Source: Marinomonas sp. CT5 (GTDB taxonomy: Bacteria > Pseudomonadota > Gammaproteobacteria > Pseudomonadales > Marinomonadaceae). From it: a stretch of 64,000 nucleotides of DNA. This document shows positions 18,559 to 27,345 of the stretch, in pieces. Position numbers and translations under genes: made by a program. The DNA lies in contig NZ_CP025572.1 in NCBI RefSeq assembly GCF_018336975.1, positions 1,016,560-1,080,559 of the forward strand. The letters are read 5' to 3'. The notes under the pieces are model-generated. The model searched no databases, was not told the origin of the DNA, and saw nothing but the letters and a program-made list of their open reading frames with translations. Numbering within the stretch: position 1 is the first letter of the stretch; each line of letters begins with the position of its first letter.

Positions 18559-19572
18559 CTATTTCGTGTCTTGTATTTGTTTAACTAGGGACATGGCACT
18601 GAGTACAGCGCCTTCGGCGTCACCTTGATACAACCAATCTCCAGCCAATCCGACATTGTGCTCTGGGGACCAAGCAAAGGCTTTATTGCCTTTATTTTCC
18701 GTGAACTGACTTAAAAGCCAACGATGAGGCTCACCATGCTTCAATACCCTATGTTCAGTAATATCGGCAAAGGTTTGCACTAGTGTTTGTGTGATCCATT
18801 CTTTGTCCGCATCAAGGTGTTGTTTCGTCCAATTGGGATCTGTTTGAATCACCCAGCGGTCGATTTTTTCATCCTGTCGCATGGGCTTGTAGTTATCTTT
18901 AATCATCCGCTTTATCAGAGAATTTTGTGGCTCCAGTAGAGCGTTTAAATCACTCGGAGCTGTTTCAAGCCACATTGACCATTGTGATTGATAAGAGCTA
19001 CTGGCTTGGTTAGCCCTAAGTAAAAGTACAGCTAACTTATCGTTCGAAGCCAGTATGGAGGCGGCTTGAGGAGCGGGAGCTGTAATGATGATCTTCTTGG
19101 CGATAACAACAGGTTGGTACTTATCGTCTCTTAACAACCAGCTAGATTCTGTTTCGTCTTGTGGCATGATTTGATCTAGATGATGGATGCGAGTGCCAGT
19201 GATGAATTTTGCATTTTGTCCCCAATAACGTGTAATGGCGCTCATTCTTGGTACACCAACAAACGCTTGTTCGTTTTCGTGGCTGAGTTGCTTCCATGGG
19301 GCCGCTATATGCTCTTCTGTTAGTTGTTTGAAGAGTTGTATCGTATCTGGGTGTTTGATCACAATATAAGGTAATCCAAGATCACAACTGACATTTCCTT
19401 CCAATCTTTTACTACTGGCGCGACCGCCGCTTCCACGACTTTTATCTATCAGGCACACACTTTGACCCATCTGTGAGAGCAAATGCGCACACAGGCTTCC
19501 GGCCAGGCCAGCGCCAATAATGGCAATGTCTGTGGTTGGGATATGAGTATGACCTGTCGATAACGTGTTCAT
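18559..19572 (-). CDS. FAD-dependent oxidoreductase (renalase/amine-oxidase-like)
   Basis: 337 residues. The N-terminal Rossmann motif IAIIGAGLAGSLCAHLL (GxGxxG) is followed by LIDKSRGSGGRASSKR, the second FAD contact of the renalase-like family, and the C-terminus has VGLAGDWLYQGDAEGAVLSAM, which binds the FAD ribityl chain. The substrate is unknown. It is the first gene of the unit that runs into the TudS fusion and photolyase and faces the MerR regulator across a 183-nt spacer full of TTGTACAA motifs. Membership in a light- or oxidative-damage response is inference from that context. Confidence 0.82.
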   Translation of the reverse strand: MNTLSTGHTHIPTTDIAIIGAGLAGSLCAHLLSQMGQSVCLIDKSRGSGGRASSKRLEGNVSCDLGLPYIVIKHPDTIQLFKQLTEEHIAAPWKQLSHENEQAFVGVPRMSAITRYWGQNAKFITGTRIHHLDQIMPQDETESSWLLRDDKYQPVVIAKKIIITAPAPQAASILASNDKLAVLLLRANQASSSYQSQWSMWLETAPSDLNALLEPQNSLIKRMIKDNYKPMRQDEKIDRWVIQTDPNWTKQHLDADKEWITQTLVQTFADITEHRVLKHGEPHRWLLSQFTENKGNKAFAWSPEHNVGLAGDWLYQGDAEGAVLSAMSLVKQIQDTK

Positions 19573-19605
19573 TTTTATTATTTCCCAGAAATGCAGTGGC
19601 TTTTC

Positions 19606-19668
19606 TTATACAATATAGAAAGTTGTACAAGAAAAGCAACTATCTTGTACAAAAAAATATTTGTATAG
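19606..19668. promoter_or_regulatory. Operator array: four nTnTACAn motifs between MerR and the phr unit
   Basis: TTATACAA (19606-19613), TTGTACAA (19623-19630), TTGTACAA (19645-19652) and, on the minus strand, CTATACAA (19661-19668) all match nTnTACAn, the motif bound by CarA/CarH/LitR-type MerR regulators. The two central sites are palindromes 22 bp apart (two helical turns) and the outer two sit 16-17 bp further out. A possible minus-strand promoter, TTGCTT (19634-19639) and TATATT (19612-19617) with a 16-bp spacer, has one site in its spacer. Confidence 0.7.
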
Positions 19669-19755
19669 ATTTTTATTTTGATCTTTGGATGTTATAGAAG
19701 TTTAGGTCACAATGGATTTATTGCCTTAGATGAATGGTGATTTGTTGGAAGATAT

Positions 19756-20688
19756 ATGAGTCAGTCAAACCAAGATGTGAAAGCAAAACAGCAGCAAGAA
19801 ACACCAGATGAGTTGGCGTTATTGGACAGCGCCGCTTACTTTCCGATCCGTGAGTTATCTCTAAAAACGGGAGTGAACTCCGTCACATTACGTGCTTGGG
19901 AGCGGCGTTATGGTTTATTAAAGCCAAAACGCACAGGCAAAGGTCATCGACTGTATGATCAAAGTGATGTTCAGCTTGTGGAATCAATATTGCGTTGGAT
20001 TCAACAAGGGGTGGCCGTTAGTAAAGTGCGTGCTTTGTTAGAAAAGGGCGCGTCGTCAGATAGCCTAGTGCATTCTAACGAATGGCTAGACTGGCAAACC
20101 TCCTTGGTGCAAGCCTCCGAGTCATTTCAGGAAGAAAAAATTGAGCAGATGTATCAGCAAATTTTTTCTCAATATCCTGCTGAAATTGCTATCCGAGATT
20201 GGCTCTTACCCAGTTTTGAGCAAATGGGAAAAGGCGCTGCTTTGGCATTTTCTGAGTCGGTTATACTTTCATGTTTAATCGCACGTGTTAGTACGTTCAA
20301 ATCTCAGAATAAAAGCGCCGCTAAAGTGTTGGTTACTGGATTGAACTCTCAACGCAGTTTGTGGTGTTACATGGCGGCGGCTATGTTGTTGGACAAAGGG
20401 TTGTCATGTTGTGTTGTTGCTAATGTTCAGCACAGTAATGACTGGCTTAGTTTAATTAAAGGGGTTCAGGCTAAATTCGTTCTAGTCTTTTGTGATAATG
20501 ATTTAGCAAATAAAGCAACGGAGCTGGTGGACCAAATGCAGCAATGGAAACTGCCAGTGGGTGCTATCGGTGCAGGTTTTTGGTTGTCGGCCCAAGAGTC
20601 AGATGTGGCAGATAGGGATGGTGTGAGCATTTATTCTGAGCCTTTTAGGGGGGTGCTTCAATTTCTAGAAAAACACCATTTAAAGTGA
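19756..20688 (+). CDS. MerR-type regulator with degenerate cobalamin-binding domain (LitR/CarH-like)
   Basis: 310 residues. The N-terminal MerR helix-turn-helix is FPIRELSLKTGVNSVTLRAWERRYGLLKPKR, with the wing GHRLYDQSDVQLVESI. Residues about 110-190 resemble the helical cap of B12-binding regulators and about 195-305 the Rossmann-like B12 domain (KVLVTGLNSQRSLW ... LVFCDND). The ExH/DxHxxG histidine that ligands cobalt is not present, and neither is the cap W-EH motif. It therefore resembles the B12-free LitR class that works with a separate light sensor. Divergent from the photolyase unit. Calling it a photo-regulator is inference. Confidence 0.8.
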   Translation: MSQSNQDVKAKQQQETPDELALLDSAAYFPIRELSLKTGVNSVTLRAWERRYGLLKPKRTGKGHRLYDQSDVQLVESILRWIQQGVAVSKVRALLEKGASSDSLVHSNEWLDWQTSLVQASESFQEEKIEQMYQQIFSQYPAEIAIRDWLLPSFEQMGKGAALAFSESVILSCLIARVSTFKSQNKSAAKVLVTGLNSQRSLWCYMAAAMLLDKGLSCCVVANVQHSNDWLSLIKGVQAKFVLVFCDNDLANKATELVDQMQQWKLPVGAIGAGFWLSAQESDVADRDGVSIYSEPFRGVLQFLEKHHLK

Positions 20689-20785
20689 AAAACTATTAGA
20701 ATTATATTTATAATACATTTTTTTTATTTAATTGGTCGGCTTATTCTTCTTCTATAGTAAACATATTTAAAGAAGGGGTTTTACC

Positions 20786-21025
20786 ATGGCTAAGACTATG
20801 ACATTTGCAGTTATGCACTTCTCTATTGCATTTTCTGTTGCGTACATTATTACTGGGAGTGTATTGGTTGGTGGTTTGGTGGCCATTGTAGAGCCTGCCA
20901 TTAATACCGTAGCTTTCTATTTTCACGAGATTGTATGGAATAAGGTTCAGCAAGCTGGAGTCGATTCCGAGTTGAGTAAGACGATTCAATCAGCAGGAGA
21001 GAATTACGCTTTAAGCTCCATGTGA
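20786..21025 (+). CDS. DUF2061 small membrane protein
   Basis: 79 residues with AAGAAGGGG upstream. The sequence MAKTMTFAVMHFSIAFSVAY, then TGSVLVGGLVAIVEPAINTVAFYFHE, is the full DUF2061 pattern: two membrane helices with a conserved EP and FHE motif. The family has no known function. It stands alone between the MerR gene and a strong terminator. Confidence 0.88.
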   Translation: MAKTMTFAVMHFSIAFSVAYIITGSVLVGGLVAIVEPAINTVAFYFHEIVWNKVQQAGVDSELSKTIQSAGENYALSSM

Positions 21026-21042
21026 TTTTTATGAGCAAAAAG

Positions 21043-21077
21043 AAAACCCACCAACGCATAGCGTTGGTGGGTTTTTT
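21043..21077. terminator. Terminator shared by the DUF2061 gene and the convergent symporter
   Basis: 15-bp perfect arms AAAACCCACCAACGC/GCGTTGGTGGGTTTT with loop ATA and T residues after it. Confidence 0.93.
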
Positions 21078-21103
21078 ATCTGTTTTTAAAGCAGACTTAA
21101 GTG

Positions 21104-22462
21104 TTAGCTCATTGGATTTAGCAAGAAGTATAATACAACAGCTACCGCAATTGGTGCTGTGAACTTCATTGATAGGTTCCATAGCGAAAATAAGACGCCA
21201 GACATGTTGAGCTCTTCTTGTGCGAACTTATTCTTAACAACCCAACCAGCAAATAGAGCAATGAATATACCGCCTAATGGCAACATGATGTTTGCTGTAA
21301 TGTAGTCTAAGAAGTCGAACGTATTTTTACCGAAGAAGGTGACGTCAGACATAAAGCTGAATGAACCTAGGCAAGCAATACCAAGTCCCCAAACAACAAT
21401 CCCTAAACCAACCGTTGCGGTAATACGCTTCAGATTGAAACGCTCTACCAAGAAAGCAACGGTAGGTTCTAGCAAAGAAATAGCAGACGTCCATGCGGCT
21501 ACACCGACTAATACGAAGAACAATACACCAAATAATTGACCAAAAGGCATTTGACCAAACGCAACAGGCAAAGAAATAAACATCAAGCCAGGGCCAGCAG
21601 CAGGATCCATTCCGTTCGAAAAGATAATTGGGAAGATAGCCAAACCAGCGACTAGTGCCACAAGAGTGTCGAGTGCGCCAATGGCTAAGACAGTCTTACC
21701 AATAGAAGCATCTTTGGTCATGTATGAGCCGTAAGCCATGATGGTTCCCATGCCCAATGATAGGGTGAAGAACGAATGGCCTAGAGCAACCAAAGCAGCT
21801 CCCCAAGTTAGCTTGCTGAAGTCAAACTCGAACATGAAATTCCAACCTTGCGCAAAACCGCCTGTTGTCATTGCATAGCCAAGCAAAATGATAAGTAAGA
21901 TAAACAAAGCAGGCATCATGATGCGAGTTGCTGTTTCAATGCCTTTGTTGATGCCAGCAGCAACCACTGCGATACACATGATGCTGAAAAGAGTATGCCA
22001 GCCTAGAAGGGTGGATGGATCAGCAAGTAGGGCGCCGAAGGCAGCACCAGCATCATCAGATGAGATACCACTCATTTCACCTGTTAGCATTACTTTAATG
22101 TAATGAAGGACCCAGCCGCCAACAACCGAATAAAACGAAAAGATAAGGATGCCTGATAGCATTCCCATCAAACCGATTAAGCCCCAAGATTTAGAACCTT
22201 CGGATTCTTCCGCCACATCTTCCAATGCATCAATAGGGTTCTTACGTGCCCGACGGCCAATAAATACCTCAGCCATCATGATTGGAATACCCACCAATAA
22301 TATGCAGGCTAGATAAACAAGAACAAATGCTCCACCACCATTTTCGCCTGTGATGTAAGGGAATTTCCAAATATTACCTAAACCAACAGCGGAACCTGTT
22401 GCTGCCAAAATGAATATCCATCGGCTAGCCCATGAGCCTTGGATAGAAGTTTTATTTTTCAT
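21104..22462 (-). CDS. Sodium-dependent symporter, NSS/SNF family
   Basis: 452 residues. An inner-membrane sodium:solute symporter with the NSS signature at the N-terminus, WASRWIFILAATGSAVGLGNIWKFPYITGENGGGAF, covering TM1 and the sodium sites, then GHSFFTLSLGMG in TM6. About eleven hydrophobic segments are visible, the number usual for prokaryotic 440-460 residue members such as the tyrosine and tryptophan transporters. The substrate, probably an amino acid, cannot be set from sequence. Neighbouring ectoine genes may be coincidence. Confidence 0.9.
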   Translation of the reverse strand: MKNKTSIQGSWASRWIFILAATGSAVGLGNIWKFPYITGENGGGAFVLVYLACILLVGIPIMMAEVFIGRRARKNPIDALEDVAEESEGSKSWGLIGLMGMLSGILIFSFYSVVGGWVLHYIKVMLTGEMSGISSDDAGAAFGALLADPSTLLGWHTLFSIMCIAVVAAGINKGIETATRIMMPALFILLIILLGYAMTTGGFAQGWNFMFEFDFSKLTWGAALVALGHSFFTLSLGMGTIMAYGSYMTKDASIGKTVLAIGALDTLVALVAGLAIFPIIFSNGMDPAAGPGLMFISLPVAFGQMPFGQLFGVLFFVLVGVAAWTSAISLLEPTVAFLVERFNLKRITATVGLGIVVWGLGIACLGSFSFMSDVTFFGKNTFDFLDYITANIMLPLGGIFIALFAGWVVKNKFAQEELNMSGVLFSLWNLSMKFTAPIAVAVVLYFLLNPMS

Positions 22463-22903
22463 AGTTATCTCTAAGTAGTTGAAATTATTATAAATAAACA
22501 GCGTTCGGTACCTTTTTTAACTTTTATTACGGTTCCTATTTAATCAGTAAAAATTAACCGAAAAGGCAAAAGCTCCGAATAGGGACGGGATTTTCCGAAT
22601 TTCACCCTACATATGCAACAAAAAATGAATGTTTATACTGAATTCTATTGTTTTTTAATGGTTTTCTAAGGAATTAGAAAGTGGATGAATTTATAAGCTT
22701 ATGGTTGTAATGGTTAGTTCTCTAAATAAAAGCTGGACATATAAAAGCTTTTAGGTAGAATAATTAGACATCAAATTATTTTGATGTTTAGAACCAGTTT
22801 ATTGACATTAAGTTCTTATATATCAGTCGATACTACTATCTTTACTGATTAGATTTATAAGTTTAACTGGATATTAATACTTTGATTTCTAATGGATATG
22901 ATT
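22463..22903. promoter_or_regulatory. 441-nt spacer holding the ectA and symporter promoters
   Basis: A non-coding, AT-rich divergent spacer. TTGACA at 22802-22807 is a possible -35 for ectA, but the nearest good -10-like sequence (GATACT, 22829-22834) is 21 nt away. That spacing suits neither plain sigma-70 nor a clear sigma-S promoter. No repeats or small genes were seen. Confidence 0.35.
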
Positions 22904-23395
22904 ATGAATTCAGACAAAATAACGTTGTCGAAGCCTAGTTCAATAGATGGAATGGCAGTTAATCAGTTGGTGGCCGCATGTCCTCCTCTAGATACAAATT
23001 CTGTTTACTGCAATTTGTTACAAGCCAGTCATTTTAGTGATACGTCTGTTGCTGCGAAGTGGGACGATGGAGAGTTAGCCGGTTTTGTCTCTGGTTATAT
23101 CCTTCCCAGCAAAATGAATACTCTGTTTGTTTGGCAAGTCGCTGTGAGTGAAAAAGCTCGCGGGCAGGGTTTAGCCAAAAAAATGGTTTCATCACTGCTT
23201 GAACGATCCAGCTGTTCAGGTGTGCATTACATCGAAACCAGTATTACAGCGTCAAATGAAGGCTCTTGGGCTTTGTTTAGACGTCTCGCTGAGCATTTAG
23301 GTGCTCCTTTAAAAGAATCTGTCATGTTTGATAAAGAAGAACATTTCCAAGGAAAACATGATACCGAGCACCTTGTCACAATTGGCCCAATTTAA
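22904..23395 (+). CDS. ectA: L-2,4-diaminobutyrate acetyltransferase
   Basis: 163 residues from ATG 22904, which has GGAT 6 nt upstream; an in-frame ATG at 22892 has no ribosome-binding site. A GNAT enzyme that acetylates diaminobutyrate at N4 in ectoine synthesis. WQVAVSEKARGQGLAKKMV is the acetyl-CoA loop (motif A), preceded by the strand FVSGYILPSKMNTLFVW and followed by IETSITASNEGSWALF, which is typical of EctA. It is the first gene of ectABC; the product is an osmoprotectant made at high salinity. Confidence 0.95.
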   Translation: MNSDKITLSKPSSIDGMAVNQLVAACPPLDTNSVYCNLLQASHFSDTSVAAKWDDGELAGFVSGYILPSKMNTLFVWQVAVSEKARGQGLAKKMVSSLLERSSCSGVHYIETSITASNEGSWALFRRLAEHLGAPLKESVMFDKEEHFQGKHDTEHLVTIGPI

Positions 23396-23504
23396 TAAGA
23401 AGGGAAGATTTATGTTGAGCTTGAGAAATCTTTTTTCGCTCTTCCATGTGTCTTCTACCTCACACTCTTAAGTAACTTTTATTAATTATAAGGATGATAT
23501 AAAT

Positions 23505-24818
23505 ATGAAAATTTTTGATGAAATCGAATCCGAAGTACAATCTTATGCCCGCTCTTTCCCTCGAATTTTTAATCGTGCACAAGGTGCTCATTTGTTTGAT
23601 GAGGAAGGTAATAAATACTTAGATTTCTTGGCTGGCGCAGGGACATTGAATTATGGTCATAACAACCCTGTCTTTAAAGAAAAACTAGTCGAATACATTA
23701 TGGAAGATGGTATTACTCATGGCCTTGATTTGCATACCAAAGCCAAGGGGGAGTTTTTAGAGTCTTTCAAACAATATATTTTAGAGCCTCGTGGCTTGGA
23801 ATATATGATGCAGTTTACAGGTCCGACAGGTACAAATGCGGTTGAAGCCGCCCTTAAGCTGGCTCGTAATGTTACAGGTCGTGAAAATATCATTAGTTTC
23901 ACTAACGGTTTCCATGGTTGCAGTTTGGGTGCCTTGTCTGTAACGGGTAATTCACACCACCGTGGCGCAGCCGGAACCACCTTAGGTGCAGGTGTTTCTA
24001 CCGTCCCATTTGATGGTTATTTAGGTGATGGTATTGAAACAACCGAATACCTAGACAAAGTTTTGTCAGATTCTAGTAGCGGTGTGGATACGCCAGCGGC
24101 CGTTATTGTTGAAACGGTGCAAGGTGAAGGTGGTATCAACGTAGCAAGCTTTGACTGGCTGAAAAATTTAGAAGCCGTTTGTAAGAAGCACGGAGTGTTG
24201 TTGATAGTTGATGATATTCAAGCGGGTTGTGGCCGTACTGGTACCTTCTTCAGTTTTGAAGGTGCAGGTATTAAGCCTGATATTGTTACCATGTCAAAAT
24301 CATTGAGTGGCTATGGTTTGCCGTTTGCGGTGGTACTGATGCGCCCAGAATTGGATGAATGGAAGCCAGGTGAACATAATGGTACTTTCCGAGGTAATAA
24401 TTTGGCTTTTGTAACGGCAAAAGCAGCAATCGAAACCTATTGGAAAGATGATGCGTTTGAAAAAGAAATCAAGCGTAAAGGTGAATACATTCATCAACGT
24501 ACTCAAGCCATTGTTAATGAATTTGGTGAGGGTAATTTCGTTGTTCAAGGTCGAGGCATGATGCGCGGTATCAACTGTGTAAGTGGTGAACTGGCTGAGA
24601 AAATTACCAAAAAATGTTTTCAAAACGGCTTGATGATCGAGACCTCTGGTGCTGATGATCAAGTGGTTAAGTTCCTTTGTCCTTTGATTATTAGCGATGA
24701 AGACCTAAAACAGGGTATTGATATTCTGGAGCGAGCTATTCGTGATGTTTGCGCCAAAGAAGAGGATATGCCTGAAGCGAAAAGCTATTTTGATGAGAAC
24801 TACGACATCGCTGTCTAG
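23505..24818 (+). CDS. ectB: Diaminobutyrate--2-oxoglutarate transaminase
   Basis: 437 residues with AAGGATG upstream. A class III PLP aminotransferase that makes L-2,4-diaminobutyrate from aspartate semialdehyde. [33 protein letters not shown] and [19 protein letters not shown] (cofactor Asp) are followed by [17 protein letters not shown] with the PLP lysine near residue 265, and [14 protein letters not shown] residues ([13 protein letters not shown]) complete the site. It lies 109 nt after ectA. A hairpin separates it from ectC. Confidence 0.97.
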   Translation: MKIFDEIESEVQSYARSFPRIFNRAQGAHLFDEEGNKYLDFLAGAGTLNYGHNNPVFKEKLVEYIMEDGITHGLDLHTKAKGEFLESFKQYILEPRGLEYMMQFTGPTGTNAVEAALKLARNVTGRENIISFTNGFHGCSLGALSVTGNSHHRGAAGTTLGAGVSTVPFDGYLGDGIETTEYLDKVLSDSSSGVDTPAAVIVETVQGEGGINVASFDWLKNLEAVCKKHGVLLIVDDIQAGCGRTGTFFSFEGAGIKPDIVTMSKSLSGYGLPFAVVLMRPELDEWKPGEHNGTFRGNNLAFVTAKAAIETYWKDDAFEKEIKRKGEYIHQRTQAIVNEFGEGNFVVQGRGMMRGINCVSGELAEKITKKCFQNGLMIETSGADDQVVKFLCPLIISDEDLKQGIDILERAIRDVCAKEEDMPEAKSYFDENYDIAV

Positions 24819-24831
24819 TTCCTTCTCTACT

Positions 24832-24862
24832 AAAGCCGCTGTCTTATTGCGAAGCGGCTTTT
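24832..24862 (+). terminator. Hairpin between ectB and ectC (possible attenuator)
   Basis: AAAGCCGCT and AGCGGCTTT, 9-bp perfect arms with a 12-nt loop, followed by TGCCTTTTA. It would stop or lower transcription into ectC and leave the 147-nt ectB-ectC spacer structured. Confidence 0.55.
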
Positions 24863-24965
24863 GCCTTTTACCTGAGTGAAGCAAATTGTAAGTAAAAAAC
24901 CTCAGGTTTCTATTGGTAACTCTTTACCGACATTTAAGCGATCTTCGGATCATAAGGAGAAAATA

Positions 24966-25355
24966 ATGTTTGCACGTGATCTAGCAGAGTGTGAGAAAAC
25001 CGAACGCCGTGTTGTTTCACCAGATGGTAACTGGGAAAGCACACGTCTTTTATTAAAAGAAGACAATATGGGCTTTTCTTTCCACATCACCACGATTTAC
25101 GAAGGAAAAGATTTTGATATGCACTATCAAAACCACCTTGAATCTGTGTACTGCATTTCAGGAGAAGGTGAAGTAGAAAGCCGCGAGACGGGCCAAAAAC
25201 ATCATATTAAACCTGGCGTCGTTTATGTACTTGATAAGCATGATGCCCATACTTTGCGCGCGTTTAAAGAATTGAAATTGGCTTGTGTATTTAACCCTCC
25301 AATCACGGGTAAAGAAGTACACAACTCAGAAGGCGCTTACGAGCTGCTGGATTAA
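24966..25355 (+). CDS. ectC: Ectoine synthase
   Basis: 129 residues starting [20 protein letters not shown] 24966 has AAGGAG 6 nt upstream and matches the EctC N-terminus; the frame open from 24876 is too long. EctC is a cupin that closes N4-acetyl-diaminobutyrate to ectoine with loss of water. The metal-binding and substrate features are visible: [28 protein letters not shown], then [17 protein letters not shown]. It ends the biosynthetic genes and is followed by a terminator. Confidence 0.97.
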   Translation: MFARDLAECEKTERRVVSPDGNWESTRLLLKEDNMGFSFHITTIYEGKDFDMHYQNHLESVYCISGEGEVESRETGQKHHIKPGVVYVLDKHDAHTLRAFKELKLACVFNPPITGKEVHNSEGAYELLD

Positions 25356-25368
25356 TCTGAAAAGATCA

Positions 25369-25395
25369 AAAAGCGCCGCATCAAGCGGTGCTTTT
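25369..25395 (+). terminator. Intrinsic terminator after ectC
   Basis: AAAAGC-G-CCGC pairs with GCGG-T-GCTTTT across the loop ATCAA. It cuts ectABC off from the aspartokinase gene. Confidence 0.7.
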
Positions 25396-25838
25396 AGCTC
25401 AATGGAATAGATAGATTTTAAGTCATCTTTTTGAGGTTTATGTAGTCGCTGAAATGTAATGAAAATACGACCTTCCTTTGTTTAAAAAGACAATGTTGGA
25501 ATGTCAGATAACGTTTCTTTATCGTCATTGATTGAACAAAATGATTTTGAGGACAGAATGATTTTGTTTAATTGTAATGCCTCGCACTGCTCAAATAGCA
25601 ACATTACCTCAGCGCCTCGCTCAAATTTATTTTTTGTCCATCTTGCCTTATCGAATTGTGTGAATCTACTCATTAGGAATGCAAACTAAAGGCTGAAGAC
25701 ATCACGGCTAGGAAGTTAATTAAAGCGCTTAAAAAATGTGATTAATGCTTAAATTTTCCGCAACCTTATGACAATATAGCGGCAGTTTTAGATTTCGGCA
25801 TACGTTGGCTTTTAGCCCCTTAACTAATTGGAAAAATC
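25396..25838. other. 443-nt spacer between ectC and ask
   Basis: No convincing gene. Short frames exist on both strands (25501-25689 plus, 25482-25673 minus); the minus one has some charged, protein-like composition and may be a remnant or repeat. A TTAAAGCGCTTAA-like dyad lies at about 25722-25734. The last 80 bases probably hold the ask promoter. Confidence 0.4.
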
Positions 25839-27281
25839 ATGGGACAACATACAGTTGAAAAAATTGGCGGCACGTCCATGAGTGACTACCGTTCAGTTCG
25901 TGACAATATCATTTTCAAACCTACTTTAATAAACAATATATATCAGCGTATTTTCGTTGTTTCTGCCTACGCTGGTATGACTGATCAGCTGCTAGAACAC
26001 AAGAAAACAGGCGATGCTGGTGTGTTTGCCTTATTCGCTCAAGAGCGTAAGCAAAATAACTGGTTCCCTGCGTTACAAGATGTTCGTACCGCCATGTTAG
26101 AGATTAACCACAGTTTGTTTGAAGCGGGTGAGTTACGTGATAAAGCTGACGCCTTTCTAAACAGTCGTTTACAAGAAGCTCAAGAGTGTCTTGAGGATCT
26201 TCACCGCCTTTGCCAGCATGGCCATTTTTCGATTAGCGAGCATCTTGCTACCGTACGAGAAATGTTGGCGAGTCTTGGCGAAGCACACAGTGCTTGGAAT
26301 ACCGCGCATTTGCTACAGCGTGATGGTGTAAATGCGGTATTTGTTGATTTGACTGGCTGGAACAGCCCAAGTCATATGTCATTAGATGAGCGAATTTTAG
26401 ATGCGTTTAAAGACATTGATTTGAGCAAAGAATTACCTATTGCAACAGGCTACGCTCACAGTGAAACGGGCTTGATGTCGACTTTTGACCGTGGTTACAG
26501 CGAAATGACGTTCAGCCGAATTGCTGTTTTGACAGAAGCTCACGAAGCCGTTATCCACAAAGAGTTCCATTTAAGCAGTGCTGACCCGCGTTTAGTTGGC
26601 GAAACCAACGCCGTACCAATTGGTCGTACTAACTATGATGTGGCTGACCAACTTGCTAACCTGGGTATGGAGGCCATCCACCCGAAAGCGGCTAAAGGTC
26701 TACGTCAAAGTGGTATCTCGTTACGGGTGAAAAACACCTTTGAACCAGAGCACACAGGTACACTTATTACGGGCGATTATGTGAGTGATGCGCCTTGTGT
26801 TGAGATTATTGCTGGTTGTCGTGGTGTCTTTGCGGTTGAGCTATTTGATCAAGATATGGCGGGGGATATCGATAAGTTCGATGTGGATATTCTTAAAGTA
26901 TTAAGACAGTTCAATGCTCATATCATCGCGAAAGATATTAATGCTAATACCATTACTCATTATTTGGCGATCAACCTTAAAACCTTGAAGCGAGTGATGC
27001 GAGTACTCCACGAGCGCTTTGAGGACGCTGAAATTACACAGCGTAAAGTAGCCATTGTATCGGCTATCGGCAGTGATATGAAAACGACCGGTATGTTAGC
27101 GAAAGCGGTGAAAGCGATTGCTGAACAAGAAGTTAACGTATTGGCAATGCACCAATCTATGCGTCAAGTAGATATGCAGTTTGTGGTTGATGAAGAAGAC
27201 TACGAAAAAGCCATTTGCAGCCTTCACAAAGAGTTGGTTGAAGTGCATAACCATGGTCGAGCTATTTGTTTAGCGTCTTAA
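25839..27281 (+). CDS. ask: Aspartokinase, ectoine-associated type
   Basis: 480 residues. It phosphorylates aspartate, the entry step that feeds aspartate semialdehyde to EctB. The kinase domain opens with VEKIGGTSMSDYRSV and has FSRIAVLTEAHEAVIHKEFHLSSADPR. Two C-terminal ACT domains follow (about 320-480), with IVSAIGSDMKTTGMLAKAVKAIAEQEVNV. Long Ask_Ect proteins next to ect genes are known to escape normal lysine/threonine feedback. Here it is 480 nt after ectC behind a terminator, so it has its own promoter. It has a good ribosome-binding site (GGAAAA). Confidence 0.9.
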   Translation: MGQHTVEKIGGTSMSDYRSVRDNIIFKPTLINNIYQRIFVVSAYAGMTDQLLEHKKTGDAGVFALFAQERKQNNWFPALQDVRTAMLEINHSLFEAGELRDKADAFLNSRLQEAQECLEDLHRLCQHGHFSISEHLATVREMLASLGEAHSAWNTAHLLQRDGVNAVFVDLTGWNSPSHMSLDERILDAFKDIDLSKELPIATGYAHSETGLMSTFDRGYSEMTFSRIAVLTEAHEAVIHKEFHLSSADPRLVGETNAVPIGRTNYDVADQLANLGMEAIHPKAAKGLRQSGISLRVKNTFEPEHTGTLITGDYVSDAPCVEIIAGCRGVFAVELFDQDMAGDIDKFDVDILKVLRQFNAHIIAKDINANTITHYLAINLKTLKRVMRVLHERFEDAEITQRKVAIVSAIGSDMKTTGMLAKAVKAIAEQEVNVLAMHQSMRQVDMQFVVDEEDYEKAICSLHKELVEVHNHGRAICLAS

Positions 27282-27304
27282 TGACCTAAAATTATTTGTC
27301 ATTC

Positions 27305-27338
27305 AAAGTCCCAAGTACTGATACTTGGGGCTTTTTTG
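27305..27338 (+). terminator. Terminator after ask, facing the GGDEF-EAL gene
   Basis: AAAGTCCCAAGTA pairs with TACTTGGGGCTTT (one G-U) around CTGA, then T residues. The minus-strand GGDEF-EAL gene ends 8 nt away. Confidence 0.85.
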
Positions 27339-27345
27339 TCAGCGC

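Noticed and set aside
22463..22903. Strong sigma-70 promoter for ectA
   Set aside because: TTGACA is present but no -10 box at 16-18 nt spacing could be found.
25482..25689. Two overlapping short frames between ectC and ask
   Set aside because: Opposite strands, no ribosome-binding site, and no family match; kept only as a possible remnant in the spacer note.
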